Part shown: positions 8,515-21,738 of the stretch, one piece after another | Layout of the letters: each line of letters starts with the position of its first letter | Numbering within the stretch: position 1 is the first letter of the stretch | DNA from: Deltaproteobacteria bacterium | Lineage (GTDB): Bacteria; JADJOY01 | Assembly: GCA_016713535.1 (NCBI GenBank) | Contig: JADJOY010000017.1 | Coordinates: forward strand, 62,001 to 126,000 | Reading direction: 5' to 3' | DNA length: 64,000 nt | The notes under the pieces: generated by a model | The model's database searches: none | What the model was told of the DNA's origin: nothing | Seen by the model: the letters and a program-made list of their open reading frames with translations, nothing else | Translations under genes and position numbers: made by a program

Positions 8515-9758
8515 ATGGAGCGTGGAACGACGGGCAACCGAGCGCGGACCCTCGCGGGCCTCGCGTCGCTCGTGGTGCTGGGGCTCGCGGCCGAGTGCCA
8601 CCTGGTCGCGCCGACCGACCACGACATCACCGTGGGGCCCGGCTTCAGTGACGTCAGCCCGCACCAGGTGGTGCGCACGAGCGCGGGGCTGCTCTACACG
8701 GTCACGGCGACGTGCAAGTTCTATCCCTCGTGCGGGTCGAGCAACACGATCCTGGTCCGCAAGGCCGATCAGGTGGGAACGCCCACGGCGCTCACCGTGG
8801 TCGGGGACTCGGCGGACGTCGGCATCCTGATCGGCGCCGTGGCCATCGCCATCGATGGCCAGGATCGGATCCACGCGCTCTGGACGCAGCGCGACGGCTT
8901 CGTCCGCTACGGGATCTTCGACACGGCCACCGACTCGTGGGGTGCGATCGAAGCCATCGAGGCGACCAACTGGACGGACTTCGCCCAGCGAGATCAAGGG
9001 GTGGGACTCGCCCTGGATCCGGCGGGCGTGCCGTACGCCACCTGGAGTCATCGACCGACGGCCGGCGCTGCACTCCGCACCCACTTCTCGCGGCGCCTCG
9101 CCGGTGGCTGGGAGACGCCGATCGAGGTGGCGGACGTGGTCGACTGCGACCCGGCCACCGTCGACTGCGGAGCGTGGCACCCGACGGTAGCCTTCAAGCC
9201 GAACGGCGACTTCCTGGTGGCGTGGGGCACCAGCTCGTTCCCCTACGAGCGCGACGGCTGGGTGCACGTCTGCACGCGAACCCACACCGGCACCTGGCTA
9301 CCCTCGGTCCGGATCGAGGAGCACTCGCTGGGCGGGCTCGACGACGGCCCGTCGATGATCGTCACCCCGATGGTGTCGCCCACGTCTCGTTCGTCGACGT
9401 CAACTTCGCGCCCCGCTACTGGTACGACGAAGGGCAGGGCTGGAAGGGCGACCGTCAGCCACCCGTCGTCGTCACGCACAACCCGTCGCTCGGACCCGAT
9501 GGCGCGAACGGTGTCCTCCTCTATGCCCACGGTCCCCCGCCGATCGGTGACCCCGCCGGCGAAGGACACGACATCTTCTCGGTGCACCGGCCCCGAGGGG
9601 GTGCGTTCGATCCGGCCTGGACGCTCTACGTGGAGGGCGCGTACGACTCGTCGATCTCGACACGCTGGGCGCAGTTCTTTCAGGCCGAGCCGTGGAACCT
9701 CGACCTCGTCTACTGGACCCGCCAGTACCCCAACGAGCTTCACCTCGGCGTGAACTGA
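8515..9758 (+). CDS. secreted propeller-like protein of unknown function, frameshifted
   Basis: The start at 8515 follows GCGGAGGAGC and encodes a signal peptide (LAGLASLVVLGLAA). The mature protein has repeated short strands of the type DGQDRIHALWTQRDG, DPAGVPYATWSHR and KPNGDFLVAWGTS, as in sialidase-like or BNR-type beta-propellers. Several Cys pairs are present. The frame changes near 9368: SMIVTP must be followed by DGVAHVSFVDVNFAPRYW, and adding one G after CCCC restores it. The C-terminus after the shift is coherent to 9758. Probably an intact extracellular or periplasmic protein; the ligand or substrate is unknown. Confidence 0.6.
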
Positions 9759-9785
9759 GGCGGGCCGACCCCCGCCGCGGCGCGT

Positions 9786-13493
<3,708 letters not shown>

Positions 13494-13520
13494 CGTGCCG
13501 CTTCCGTGAAAAGGCGAATG

Positions 13521-13541
13521 GATCGCCCGGGAGGGGCGATC
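13521..13541. promoter_or_regulatory. inverted repeat just upstream of metH
   Basis: GATCGCCC-n5-GGGCGATC, a perfect 8-bp inverted repeat centred about 38 bases upstream of the metH ATG on the minus strand. The position suits an operator or a leader hairpin. No regulator is assigned. Confidence 0.35.
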
Positions 13542-13598
13542 GGGTGGATCGAGCAAGAATAGCGGAATCCGCGCCCCGAATGCTCGGCCCACGGCGCG

Positions 13599-13736
13599 CA
13601 GCGCGACGCCACGAGCGAAGCGAGCGCCTCGGGGGTGGCCGCGAACAGTAATCGACGGACCGTCGATGCAACTCCTGCGCGTATCGCCGGCGCGGCAGGA
13701 GCCGCGCCCTCCGACGGGGAGGGGGGCTGGAGCCCG
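13599..13736. repeat. ~138-bp direct repeat, copy A
   Basis: Nearly identical to the segment at 13799-13938, exactly 200 bp away. The two differ by two substitutions and a two-base change in a G-run. Each copy contains the 17-bp palindrome ATCGACGG-A-CCGTCGAT (here 13651-13667) and a GC-rich stretch. The GACGCCACGAGCGAAGCG core recurs in inverted orientation at 47498-47519, so this is a dispersed element. It lies in the gap upstream of metH. Confidence 0.85.
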
Positions 13737-13798
13737 CTCGAAGCGCAGAGCCACTCGGCCGGCTCGCGCCACGCACCGACCCGTCACACGGCGCGTCG

Positions 13799-13938
13799 CA
13801 GCGCGACGCCACGAGCGAAGCGAGTGCCTCGGGGGTGGCCGCGAACAGTAATCGACGGACCGTCGATGCAACTCCCGCGCGTATCGCCGGCGCGGCAGGA
13901 GCCGCGCCCTCCGACGGGGAGGGGGGGGCTGGAACCCG
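13799..13938. repeat. ~138-bp direct repeat, copy B
   Basis: Second copy of the element at 13599-13736, same orientation, with the palindrome at 13851-13867. Together with copy A it fills most of the 476-bp gap between metH and the fibronectin-type lipoprotein gene. I see no gene in that gap. Confidence 0.85.
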
Positions 13939-13969
13939 CGTGCGCTACGCGCACGCTCCCCGCGGAAAC

Positions 13970-15035
13970 TCAGCGCACGGTGACCGTGGCGCTCGGCGGG
14001 CTCTCGTTGGCGCGCGCCGAGCGGTCGACCGCGGTGATGCGATAGCGCACGTCGCCGAGCGGCGGCTTGGAGTCGAGGAAGCGGGTGCCATCGATCAGGT
14101 TGGGCGTGACGCGGTCGCCGGCGCCGTTGGGCCGGAGGCGGTAGAGGTTGTACCCCGCGACGTCGGCGTCGGGCGAAGGATCCCAGCGCAGCTCGATGCC
14201 GGCCGGAGTGCGCGCCCCGACCAGGCCGGTGGGCGTGGCCGGGGGGGTGGTGTCCTCGGAGACGATGCTCACGGTGGACGAGTCGTCGCTCTCGAGCAGA
14301 ACGTCGGCGTGCTGTACCACGCTCCGCACCACGTAGTTCTGGGTGCGGTCGATGGGCGCGTCGGAGTCCGTCCACGTGGTCTCGAGGACCGGTGTGGCGG
14401 TGAGCAGCTCGGGCTCGCTCTCACCGGCCCAGCGGTAGACGCGATAGGCGACGGTGCGAGACTCGGCGCTGGCGTCCGATCGGGTCGTGGGCGCGGTCCA
14501 GCTCAGCGTGGCGGCGCGCTCGCTGGCGCGTGCTGTCAGGCTCCCCGGCGGCGCCGGCGGCACGGACCACGCGATCGAGACCGCGTTCGACGGGATGGTG
14601 CCGTAGCCGGTGCTGCCGTAGGTGACGACCCGGTACACGTTGACCGTGTCCGCGACCGCGCTGGTATCGCGGAGCACCGCCTCTTTGAGCGGCACGCCGG
14701 CCGGATCGGTTGGCACGGGCAGCACGAAGGCGAGCTCGGGCTTGCTCGCGGTCACGGTCGCGGCGCCGCCTACCGGCAACAGCGAGTGCAGCACCTGGAA
14801 GCCGACCACGTCGGCAGGCTTCGAGCCGTCCTGGTTCTTCTGCGGGATGCTCCAGCGCAGCTCGCCGGCGCCGCGGGTGGCGGTGGCGGTGAGGTCCTTC
14901 ACCAGGTCGGGCAGCTCGGACTCGGGAGGCCTGGGCATTCCCCTCCTTGCCGCAGCCGGACCCGGAGGAAGCGAGCACGCCGGCGAGGGCGCCGATCGCG
15001 AGGAACGCGCGGAGCGAGGGGCGCGGTCGTCTCAT
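13970..15035 (-). CDS. fibronectin type III-like lipoprotein, frameshifted
   Basis: The start at 15035 encodes a lipoprotein signal ([17 protein letters not shown]) followed by GKEG. The frame then shifts at about 14943, in a run of G, into [17 protein letters not shown]. The mature part has two or three beta-sandwich units with fibronectin type III patterns ([38 protein letters not shown]). Such proteins are exported and usually mediate binding rather than catalysis. The ATG overlaps the argH stop as ATGA (15032-15035), so translation is coupled to argH. The same gene order occurs in some deltaproteobacteria, from memory, but I cannot verify it here. Confidence 0.72.
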
Positions 15036-16480
15036 CGCGCGAGGTCCTTCCGGGCTCGCGCGAGTGCGCGCACGATCGCTTCGCGCGCGGTGCCGCCGAT
15101 CACGCGCCGCTGGTCGGTCGAGCCTCCCGGCTCGAGCCCCTTCACGTGGTCGAGGCGAAGCCGTGGGTGGATCGCCTTGAGCTCCTTCGCGTCGAGCGTG
15201 CGCGGGTCGCGGGCGAGGGCGAGCGTGGTGCGCACCAGCGCGCCCACCGCCGCGTGCGCCTCGCGGAACGGCAATCCTTCGCGCGCCAGCGCGTCGGCGA
15301 CGTCGGTCATCATGAGCGCGGGATCCTCGGCGGCGCGCTCCATGGTCTCGGTGCGGATCACGAGCCGAGGCACCAGCGAGGTCAGCACGCGCACCGAGCC
15401 GCGCACCACGTCGACGGCCTCGAAGAGCGGTTGTTTGTCTTCCTGCAGGTCGCGGTTGTAGGCGAGCGGCAATCCCTTGAGCACGGTCAGGATCGCCACC
15501 AGCGCGCCGTTCACGCGCCCGGTGCGGCCGCGGATCAGCTCGGCCACGTCCGGGTTCTTCTTCTGCGGCATGATGCTCGAGCCGGTCGAGTGGCTGTCGG
15601 GAAGCTCGGCGAACGCGAACTCGGCCGAGGACCACAGCACCAGCTCCTCCGCGAAGCGGCTCAGGTGCGCCTGCAAGAGCGCCGCGGCGGCGAGGAACTC
15701 GACCACGAAGTCGCGATCGCTGGTGGCGTCGAGGCTGTTGGCCGTGGGTCCGTCGAAGCCGAGGAGCTTGGCGCTGAGCTCGCGATCGAGCGGAAAGGTG
15801 GTGCCGGCGAGCGCCGCCGAGCCGAGCGGCGAGCGGTTGAGGCGCCCGCGCGCGTCGAGGAATCGCCCGCGATCCCGGCTCAGCATCTCGTGATACGCGA
15901 GAAGGTGGTGCGCGAGCCGCACCGGCTGCGCCCGCTGCAGGTGGGTGTAGCCGGGCAGCACGGTGTCGACGTGGCGGGCGGCGAGCTCGACGAACGCGGC
16001 GTCGAGGGCGCGCAGCTCGCCGACGAGCGCATCGAGCTCGTCGCGCAGCCAGAGCCTCAGGTCGGTGGCGATCTGGTCGTTGCGGCTGCGGGCAGTGTGG
16101 AGCTTGCCGCCGAGCGGGCCGAGGCGCGCGGTGAGCAGCCGCTCGACCGCCATGTGGATGTCTTCGTCGCCGGGGGCGATCTTCGCCTTCCCGGAGGCGA
16201 GGTCCGCTTCAACGGCGCGCAGCCCGTCGGAGAGCGCCTTGGCCTCGCGCGGCTTGAGCATCCCCGCCTTGGCGAGCACCTGAACGTGCGCCAGCGAGCC
16301 GCGCACGTCGTGGTGGAGGAGCCGCTGGTCGAACGACACCGAGGACGTGAACGCGAGCACCTCCGCGTCGACATCCTCGGCGAAGCGCTGCCCGCGGGCC
16401 TCGCGGCCACCCGTCTTCGGGGCTTTGCTCGAGGTGGCGCGTGCGGGCTTCTTCCTGGCGTTGGCGCGGGGCTGGCTCAC
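15032..16480 (-). CDS. argH: argininosuccinate lyase
   Basis: Catalyses the last step of arginine synthesis, argininosuccinate to arginine plus fumarate. The fumarase/aspartase-superfamily signature GSSIMPQKKNPD is present, with TARSRNDQIATDLRLWLR and GYTHLQRAQPV as further substrate-binding regions. The catalytic core starts around residue 30 after a basic, Ala/Lys-rich extension. The start is uncertain: a GTG at 16480 (VSQPRANARKK) gives 482 aa, while a TTG at 16540 would give 502 aa. It is separated by about 7.6 kb from argG. Its stop overlaps the start of the downstream lipoprotein gene. Confidence 0.95.
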   Translation of the reverse strand: MSQPRANARKKPARATSSKAPKTGGREARGQRFAEDVDAEVLAFTSSVSFDQRLLHHDVRGSLAHVQVLAKAGMLKPREAKALSDGLRAVEADLASGKAKIAPGDEDIHMAVERLLTARLGPLGGKLHTARSRNDQIATDLRLWLRDELDALVGELRALDAAFVELAARHVDTVLPGYTHLQRAQPVRLAHHLLAYHEMLSRDRGRFLDARGRLNRSPLGSAALAGTTFPLDRELSAKLLGFDGPTANSLDATSDRDFVVEFLAAAALLQAHLSRFAEELVLWSSAEFAFAELPDSHSTGSSIMPQKKNPDVAELIRGRTGRVNGALVAILTVLKGLPLAYNRDLQEDKQPLFEAVDVVRGSVRVLTSLVPRLVIRTETMERAAEDPALMMTDVADALAREGLPFREAHAAVGALVRTTLALARDPRTLDAKELKAIHPRLRLDHVKGLEPGGSTDQRRVIGGTAREAIVRALARARKDLAR

Positions 16481-16560
16481 GGTTGGCTCGGGGTCGGACG
16501 GTGGCGCGCCAAGACTACGGCACACCCCCGACCCCGCCAACCCCGCGCGACCGCCGACCC

Positions 16561-17445
16561 TCAGCCGCCGGCAAGGATGCAGTCGGCACCGTTCGACGAG
16601 GCGCCGATGGTGTTGATGACGGCGAATCCGCCTCCGGTCGGTGCGGCCGTGAGCGTCGGGTCCGCCAGGCTGACGCTGACTTCGCCGGCCGTGGTGCCCG
16701 TGAGCGACGAGGTGATCGTCATGTCACCCACCGTGCCGGTCCCGGGCAGCGGACCGAACACCGTCGCGATCGTGGGGCCGGAAGCCGCGGCGACACCGCC
16801 GAAGCCCACGCCGACCTGCCCGCCCGCGAGGTTCGCATCGGCCTCCTTGTAGGGCGCCGTGATGGCGAGCTGGTAGCCACCACCGGAGAGTGGGTTCACG
16901 ACGCAGCTCGTCGGTGCGCCGAGCGCTGGGCCGCACGCGCCGGGGCCGTTCGGGCACTTGTAGTCGTCGTAGTTCGAGCCGCCGGGCAGTCGCCTCGCGA
17001 CGAAGTATCGCGCGCCGTCCTCCAGCACGAGCGTGCCTTCGATGCCGTCCGGGGGCTCGAGGTCGCCGGCGGAGGAGTAGGCCTGGCCGACCAGCGTTCC
17101 CGTTTTCCCGGGATCGTCGACGCTCGCGACGGTGGTCGAGAACGTCCAGTCGAGCTGCCACGCGGCATCGGCGATCGCGAAGTGCCCGCTCGGGAACGTT
17201 CCGCCGGCCGGATAGAGCCACAGGCGCGAGTCGGCCAGCTTGTTGAGGTGCGGCACCACGCAGTAGAGGTGCCCCGCATCCCAGATCAGGCACGCATTCT
17301 GGACGTACAGCTCGACGTCCTCCGTCGCACCTTTGCCCAGGTACCAGCCCTGGCGGTCGGTGCCGCAGCCGGCTCCCAGCGCGGCTGCGATGCCGAGAGT
17401 CAGCACGATGGCGAAGCGGAATCGAACGATCGTCGCGGTCTTCAT
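16561..17445 (-). CDS. lipoprotein of unknown function
   Basis: A 294-aa lipoprotein. The signal is FAIVLTLGIAAALGAGC with lipobox GAGC. The mature protein contains several Cys (for example KCPNGPGACG), a WDAGHLYCVVPHLNKLADSRLWLYP segment and a Gly/Thr/Ser-rich C-terminal half resembling an exported beta-domain. No family is recognised. The ATG at 17445 is preceded by GGGGGGCGACGAG. It is co-directional with argH and metH, about 80 bp upstream of argH. Confidence 0.65.
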   Translation of the reverse strand: MKTATIVRFRFAIVLTLGIAAALGAGCGTDRQGWYLGKGATEDVELYVQNACLIWDAGHLYCVVPHLNKLADSRLWLYPAGGTFPSGHFAIADAAWQLDWTFSTTVASVDDPGKTGTLVGQAYSSAGDLEPPDGIEGTLVLEDGARYFVARRLPGGSNYDDYKCPNGPGACGPALGAPTSCVVNPLSGGGYQLAITAPYKEADANLAGGQVGVGFGGVAAASGPTIATVFGPLPGTGTVGDMTITSSLTGTTAGEVSVSLADPTLTAAPTGGGFAVINTIGASSNGADCILAGG

Positions 17446-17669
17446 CTCGTCGCCCCCCTTGCCGACGTGGCGCGTCCGCACCCCGCGTGCGGGACCCCAT
17501 CGTGAACGATTGGAGTGCATGCGAGGTGCCGGGAAGAAACCCGCGCAATGCGCAGTCATCCCGCGATCACCGATGGCGGTTCGGGACGTGCCGGTGACGT
17601 CCCCGCCCGGTCCGTGACCCGTGGCGGTCACGTTCGGGGCTCGCGCGGCGGTCGTTCACTCCCGGGCGC

Positions 17670-19073
17670 TCAACGGCCCGTCGCACGGTTCGGTTCGAAG
17701 AGCTCGGGAAACGACCGGCGCAGGAACACGCTCTCGAGCACGCCATCCGGATCGACGCGGCGCTTGACCGCGGCGTAGGCGTCGAGCCCGTCGCGGTAGG
17801 TCCGCGCCAGGTTCTCCGCGCTCGCGAAGACGTTCTTCACGAGGTGGGTGCGCCCGCCGAGGGATTCGACGTCGTCGGCGAGCGCGCCGAGGACCCGCGC
17901 GGCGCGCGGCGTGTCGAACGGTCCCTCGAAGCTGAACGTGCACGCGTAGCCCGAGCCGGCTCGCGACGACGATAGGTGGAAAGGCTCGTCCCGGGGCAGC
18001 CACAAGAGATCGAGGAGCGCGATGTCGAGCCCCTCCCCGTGGATGCGTGCGCTGGCGTGGCGCAAGAACGGGGCGAGGTCCGCCGCGCGTGGCACCACGA
18101 ACGTCTGCTGCATCGACCGGAACGGCACGCCGAAGCGGTCCGCGGCGCGCTTGGCGCGCAGGTGGCCGTCCATGAAGAACGTGTAACCGGCGAGGTCGTC
18201 GACGAACGGCGTGCGGTCCGCGCCGCGCATGTACACGAGGTACGTGAAGTCCCAGAACGCCGCGGAGATCGCGTGCCAGCGGTTGACGCCCCACTCGATC
18301 GGCACCCGCACAGGGCTCGCGGGCTGGTGCGGCAGCATCGTCCGCAGCGTTCGCCCCTCCACCCACTCCGAGGTGATCTCGAGGGCGCGGATCCGATCGC
18401 GCTGCACCGCCACGATCGCGTAGACGGTGCGCTCACCGGACGCGGCCGGCCGCAGCGCCTCGGCGAGGACCTCGAACGAGGCATGGCGCCTCACCGTGCT
18501 CGCCACGCACGCGCGCGGCGGCAGGCGGGTGGCCTGGTAGGTCGCCGAGATCACCACCCCCACGCCGCCCCAGCCGCCGATCGCCGCGTGGAAGAGGTCG
18601 GCGTCGTGCTCGCGACTGGCGCGCACCATCTCGCCGCCCGGGGTGAGCACGGTGAGCTCCCGGATCGACTTCCCCTCCTTGCCGTGCACGGGGGAGAAGC
18701 GTGACAGCGCGTTCGAGGCGAGGGTGCCGCCGACCGTCGCCGCCGAGGTCGTCACCGTCGCCGGCACGATCCAGTCGTGCGCGCGGAGGCGCTCGAGCAC
18801 CGCGCCCCACCGTGCGCCCGGGCCGACGGTGAAGCGCCCGCTCGCGGCGTCGACGTCGATCGCGTCGAGGGCCTCGGTCGAGAGCGCGAGGTCGTCCCCG
18901 AGAGCGTGCGGGCCGAACGAGAGGCCGGCGCCGCGCGGCACCGCGCGGCGCCCCTCGCGACGCGCGCGCTCCAGCGCGACGGCGACGTCGTCCGGGGTGC
19001 GCGCGAGCACCAGCTCGGGGCGTGCGCGATCGAGGCCGGAGAAGCTCTTCAACTCGGTGGGGGGCGATCGCAT
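17670..19073 (-). CDS. FAD-binding (PCMH-type) oxidoreductase
   Basis: A 467-aa flavoprotein of the vanillyl-alcohol-oxidase fold. The FAD domain shows VPRGAGLSFGPHALG, TVGPGARWGAVLERL, TVGGTLASNALSRFSPVHG and GGWGGVGVV. The C-terminal substrate domain ends with VKRRVDPDGVLESVFLRR, a typical closing motif. Relatives include aldonolactone oxidases, DprE1 and sterol reductase-like enzymes, but the substrate cannot be fixed from sequence. The start at 19073 (MRSPPTELKSFSG) gives the expected family length; upstream residues are low-complexity. It is divergent from the secreted repeat protein at 19363. Confidence 0.8.
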   Translation of the reverse strand: MRSPPTELKSFSGLDRARPELVLARTPDDVAVALERARREGRRAVPRGAGLSFGPHALGDDLALSTEALDAIDVDAASGRFTVGPGARWGAVLERLRAHDWIVPATVTTSAATVGGTLASNALSRFSPVHGKEGKSIRELTVLTPGGEMVRASREHDADLFHAAIGGWGGVGVVISATYQATRLPPRACVASTVRRHASFEVLAEALRPAASGERTVYAIVAVQRDRIRALEITSEWVEGRTLRTMLPHQPASPVRVPIEWGVNRWHAISAAFWDFTYLVYMRGADRTPFVDDLAGYTFFMDGHLRAKRAADRFGVPFRSMQQTFVVPRAADLAPFLRHASARIHGEGLDIALLDLLWLPRDEPFHLSSSRAGSGYACTFSFEGPFDTPRAARVLGALADDVESLGGRTHLVKNVFASAENLARTYRDGLDAYAAVKRRVDPDGVLESVFLRRSFPELFEPNRATGR

Positions 19074-19180
19074 CGGTGAAGGGGATCCAACGGACGTCGA
19101 GTGAGGCGTCGGGCCGGGCGCGAGGGCGCCGAGAATGGCACACGGATGTACCAGGAAGATCGGATCCGGATGCCGCTGGT

Positions 19181-19194
19181 GTGACACCTGTCAC
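19181..19194. promoter_or_regulatory. inverted repeat in divergent intergenic region
   Basis: GTGACA-CC-TGTCAC, a perfect 6-bp inverted repeat in the 289-bp gap between the divergent FAD oxidase and secreted repeat protein genes. It is a plausible operator, but no regulator gene is adjacent. Confidence 0.3.
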
Positions 19195-19362
19195 GCGCCG
19201 CACGCCAATTGCCCAGGAATCGCGGCACTTCCGGTGATCTCGTCGCTCGAACGCGAGTTCGATGGCGCCCACCTCCGGACGGCTGCACCCTCATATGTGC
19301 CCGGGCCGCGTGGTGCGGCTCGCGGCAGCGGGCGCGGGACGCCCGCGACACGAGGGGACCAC

Positions 19363-21582
19363 ATGCGGATGAAGGGCCTTCGAGCACCAGCGTTCGGGAT
19401 CGCCGCGCTGGTGGCGGGCGCCACGAGCGCGGGCGCGACCACGATCGTAGGGACGCTCAACAACTTCGACACGATCTGCGATCACCCGGAGCGCTGCTAC
19501 GGCTTCGAGATCGAGATCGAGGACTGTCACTCGACCGACGTCACCTACACCTACGACTGGAACCACTACGGCGCACCCGAGATCTCCGAGGACAACTCGA
19601 ATCCCGCGCACCCGCGGGTGTTCGTCCGCTACCACAGCCTGCGCGACGCCAACGGCAACTGGGGCGCCAACGGGACCTTCACCAACACCGGTATCCCTTC
19701 GATCACGCCGCCGGACGGCCACTCGTGCACGAACCCGGCGGTCAACGAGGGCTGCGAGCACTTCGGCGTCGGTTACTACGGCGTCGCGACCAACGTCCGC
19801 TACAACTGGCTGATCGTCGATGCCAACAACAACCTGGTGCCGACCGGCTCGCCGGTGAGCGTCAGCTCGCCGTCGTGGAACTACAACCCGGCCGCGGGAG
19901 GCCAGCCGGCGAACGTGGTGCCGGTGATCCCCGCGCCCGAGGAGCCGATCCCGCCCGCGAAGCGCTTCGGCGAGCCGAGCTTCGTGAAGGTCATCAAGAC
20001 CACCACCCACAACCCAGCAGACGTCGCGCTCGGCGATCTGATCTCGGACGACCGGGACGGCGATGGCGACGCCGACTGGCAGAACGGCGAGCCGGCCGAG
20101 GTCGAGTCCGAGTTCTACCTGCTGCAGACCAACGACGGCGCGAACGCGAACAAGGAGGAGTTGGCGGGCGGCGCCGACGACATGGGCGACGGCTCGGAGA
20201 CGGTCACTCGCCGCTACGAGTTCTACGAGTACGGGGCCGCGGTCGACACCATCGACGGCGAGACCGGCGAGGCGATGTGCGACGAGGTCCAGACCACCAC
20301 CGACCCCAACGACCCGCTCTATCTCCACGGCGTGGGCACCGCCGTCGCGGTCACCGACGCCAACGGCGACACCTACTACGTCAACTGCGAAGCGCAGATC
20401 GTGGTTGGCAACTACATCGGCGCGCAGATGGCGGGCTTCGACGTCGAGGCGCCGCTCGGGCTCATCGATCACGTCCAGGCGGGCGAGAGCGGTGTCGACT
20501 ACCTGCCGCGCACGGTCGTGGTCGGTGGCAACCGTCCGTACGCGATCGTGATCCAGAACGGCTCGCTGCCGCCGGGCCTCACCCTGGGCGACTACACCGA
20601 TCCGGATGGCGGCGAGGTCTCGCCGGGCGTGCTCTTCGGCACGCCCTCCGCGGGGGGTGACTTCTCGTTCACCGTCCAGGCCACCGACGCCAGCAACACC
20701 GTCGTCTCGCAGGCTTACACGCTGCACGTGGTCGGCCCGCCGGGACAGCAGGTCGACCTCACCGTCGGGAAGGCGGGCACCGGCGCGGGCATCGTGTCGG
20801 GTAGCGGCCTCGACTGTGGCGCCACTTGCACGACGCAGATCGACGTTGGCACCCAGGTCTCGCTGGTGGCCACGCCGGATACCGCAACGGGCAGTCTGTT
20901 CGGCGGGTGGAGCGGGCCGTGCACCGGTACCGGGATCTGCACCTTCACGATCACCGAGGCCACGACGGTCACGGCGACCTTCACTCAGGGCGCGGTGCTC
21001 ACGGTGGTGAAGGACGGCACGGGCTCGGGAAGCGTCGCAGGCGGTCCGATCGACTGCGGCGCGACCTGCGCCGGTGTGGTCGAGCCGGGCACGGTGGTGA
21101 CCCTGGTCGCGACCGCGGACGCGGGCTCGACCTTTGCGGGCTGGAGCGGCGGCGGTTGCGCCGGGACGGGATCGTGCCAGGTCACCATGGACGCGGCCCA
21201 GACGGTGACCGCGACCTTCGCCGCGAGCCCGTACGCCCTCACCGTGACCAAGTCGGGCAGCGGCACGGGCACCGTGGCGAGCAACCCGGCCGGCATCAAC
21301 TGCGGAGGCTCGTGCGTGGCGAGCTTCCCGGCGGCCACCCTCGTGACGCTCACCGCGACTCCCGCAGCCGGCTCGACGTTCGGCGGCTGGAGCGGAGCCT
21401 GCACGGGCACCGGGAGCTGCAGCGTGACGATGGACGCAGCGAAGAACGTCACGGCGACCTTCAAGGGCGCATGCGGCACGATCGGCTCGGCCGACGCGGC
21501 CGCGGGGCTCTTCGGCGCGCTGCTCGCGGCACCGGCGCTATTCCGGCGTCGCCGCGCTCGCGCCGGCGCACCGGCCGTCTGA
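19363..21582 (+). CDS. secreted protein with Ig-like domain, InlB-type repeats and MYXO-CTERM-like tail
   Basis: A 739-aa exported protein. It has a signal peptide (GIAALVAGATSAGATT), an N-terminal Cys-containing domain of unknown function (about 20-370) and a putative Ig-like domain (IQNGSLPPGLTL...FSFTVQATDA, about 380-465). Three InlB-type repeats of about 75 residues follow, each with a DCGATC-like pair, a FGGWSG core and a VTATF end. The tail has a Cys, a hydrophobic stretch (AGLFGALLAAPALF) and RRRRAR, as in MYXO-CTERM-type sorting signals. This predicts surface anchoring. The ATG at 19363 fits the signal peptide. Confidence 0.75.
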   Translation: MRMKGLRAPAFGIAALVAGATSAGATTIVGTLNNFDTICDHPERCYGFEIEIEDCHSTDVTYTYDWNHYGAPEISEDNSNPAHPRVFVRYHSLRDANGNWGANGTFTNTGIPSITPPDGHSCTNPAVNEGCEHFGVGYYGVATNVRYNWLIVDANNNLVPTGSPVSVSSPSWNYNPAAGGQPANVVPVIPAPEEPIPPAKRFGEPSFVKVIKTTTHNPADVALGDLISDDRDGDGDADWQNGEPAEVESEFYLLQTNDGANANKEELAGGADDMGDGSETVTRRYEFYEYGAAVDTIDGETGEAMCDEVQTTTDPNDPLYLHGVGTAVAVTDANGDTYYVNCEAQIVVGNYIGAQMAGFDVEAPLGLIDHVQAGESGVDYLPRTVVVGGNRPYAIVIQNGSLPPGLTLGDYTDPDGGEVSPGVLFGTPSAGGDFSFTVQATDASNTVVSQAYTLHVVGPPGQQVDLTVGKAGTGAGIVSGSGLDCGATCTTQIDVGTQVSLVATPDTATGSLFGGWSGPCTGTGICTFTITEATTVTATFTQGAVLTVVKDGTGSGSVAGGPIDCGATCAGVVEPGTVVTLVATADAGSTFAGWSGGGCAGTGSCQVTMDAAQTVTATFAASPYALTVTKSGSGTGTVASNPAGINCGGSCVASFPAATLVTLTATPAAGSTFGGWSGACTGTGSCSVTMDAAKNVTATFKGACGTIGSADAAAGLFGALLAAPALFRRRRARAGAPAV

Positions 21583-21594
21583 TCCCTTCTCGTT

Positions 21595-21660
21595 CGTCCC
21601 CTCGGGGCCGGTGCCTGCCGCGTCGCGGTGGGTGCCGGCCCCTCCTCGTTCGAGGGGACG
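21595..21660. terminator. nested inverted repeat downstream of secreted protein gene
   Basis: The outer arms CGTCCCCTCG (21595-21604) and CGAGGGGACG (21651-21660) are perfect complements, and the inner arms GGGGCCGG and CCGGCCCC also pair. The structure begins 13 bases after the stop codon. It lacks a T-run, so it may be a transcript-end stabiliser or a weak terminator rather than a classical rho-independent one. Confidence 0.45.
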
Positions 21661-21738
21661 TGAGCGAGTGGTGCCCCGCGCGGCGTGGTCCCGCTGGGTC
21701 GATCCGTCGCTTATGGTGTGGCCCCGAGGAGGCCGATC

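Noticed and set aside
13494-13969. A cobalamin, SAM or SAH riboswitch controlling metH
   Set aside because: I looked for the conserved cores and did not find them; the gap is mostly the duplicated repeat. A covariance search (Rfam models) would be decisive.
13835-16852. A plus-strand open frame of about 1,000 codons opposite the FN3 lipoprotein and argH
   Set aside because: Antisense to argH, whose GSSIMPQKKNPD signature and conserved core are unambiguous.
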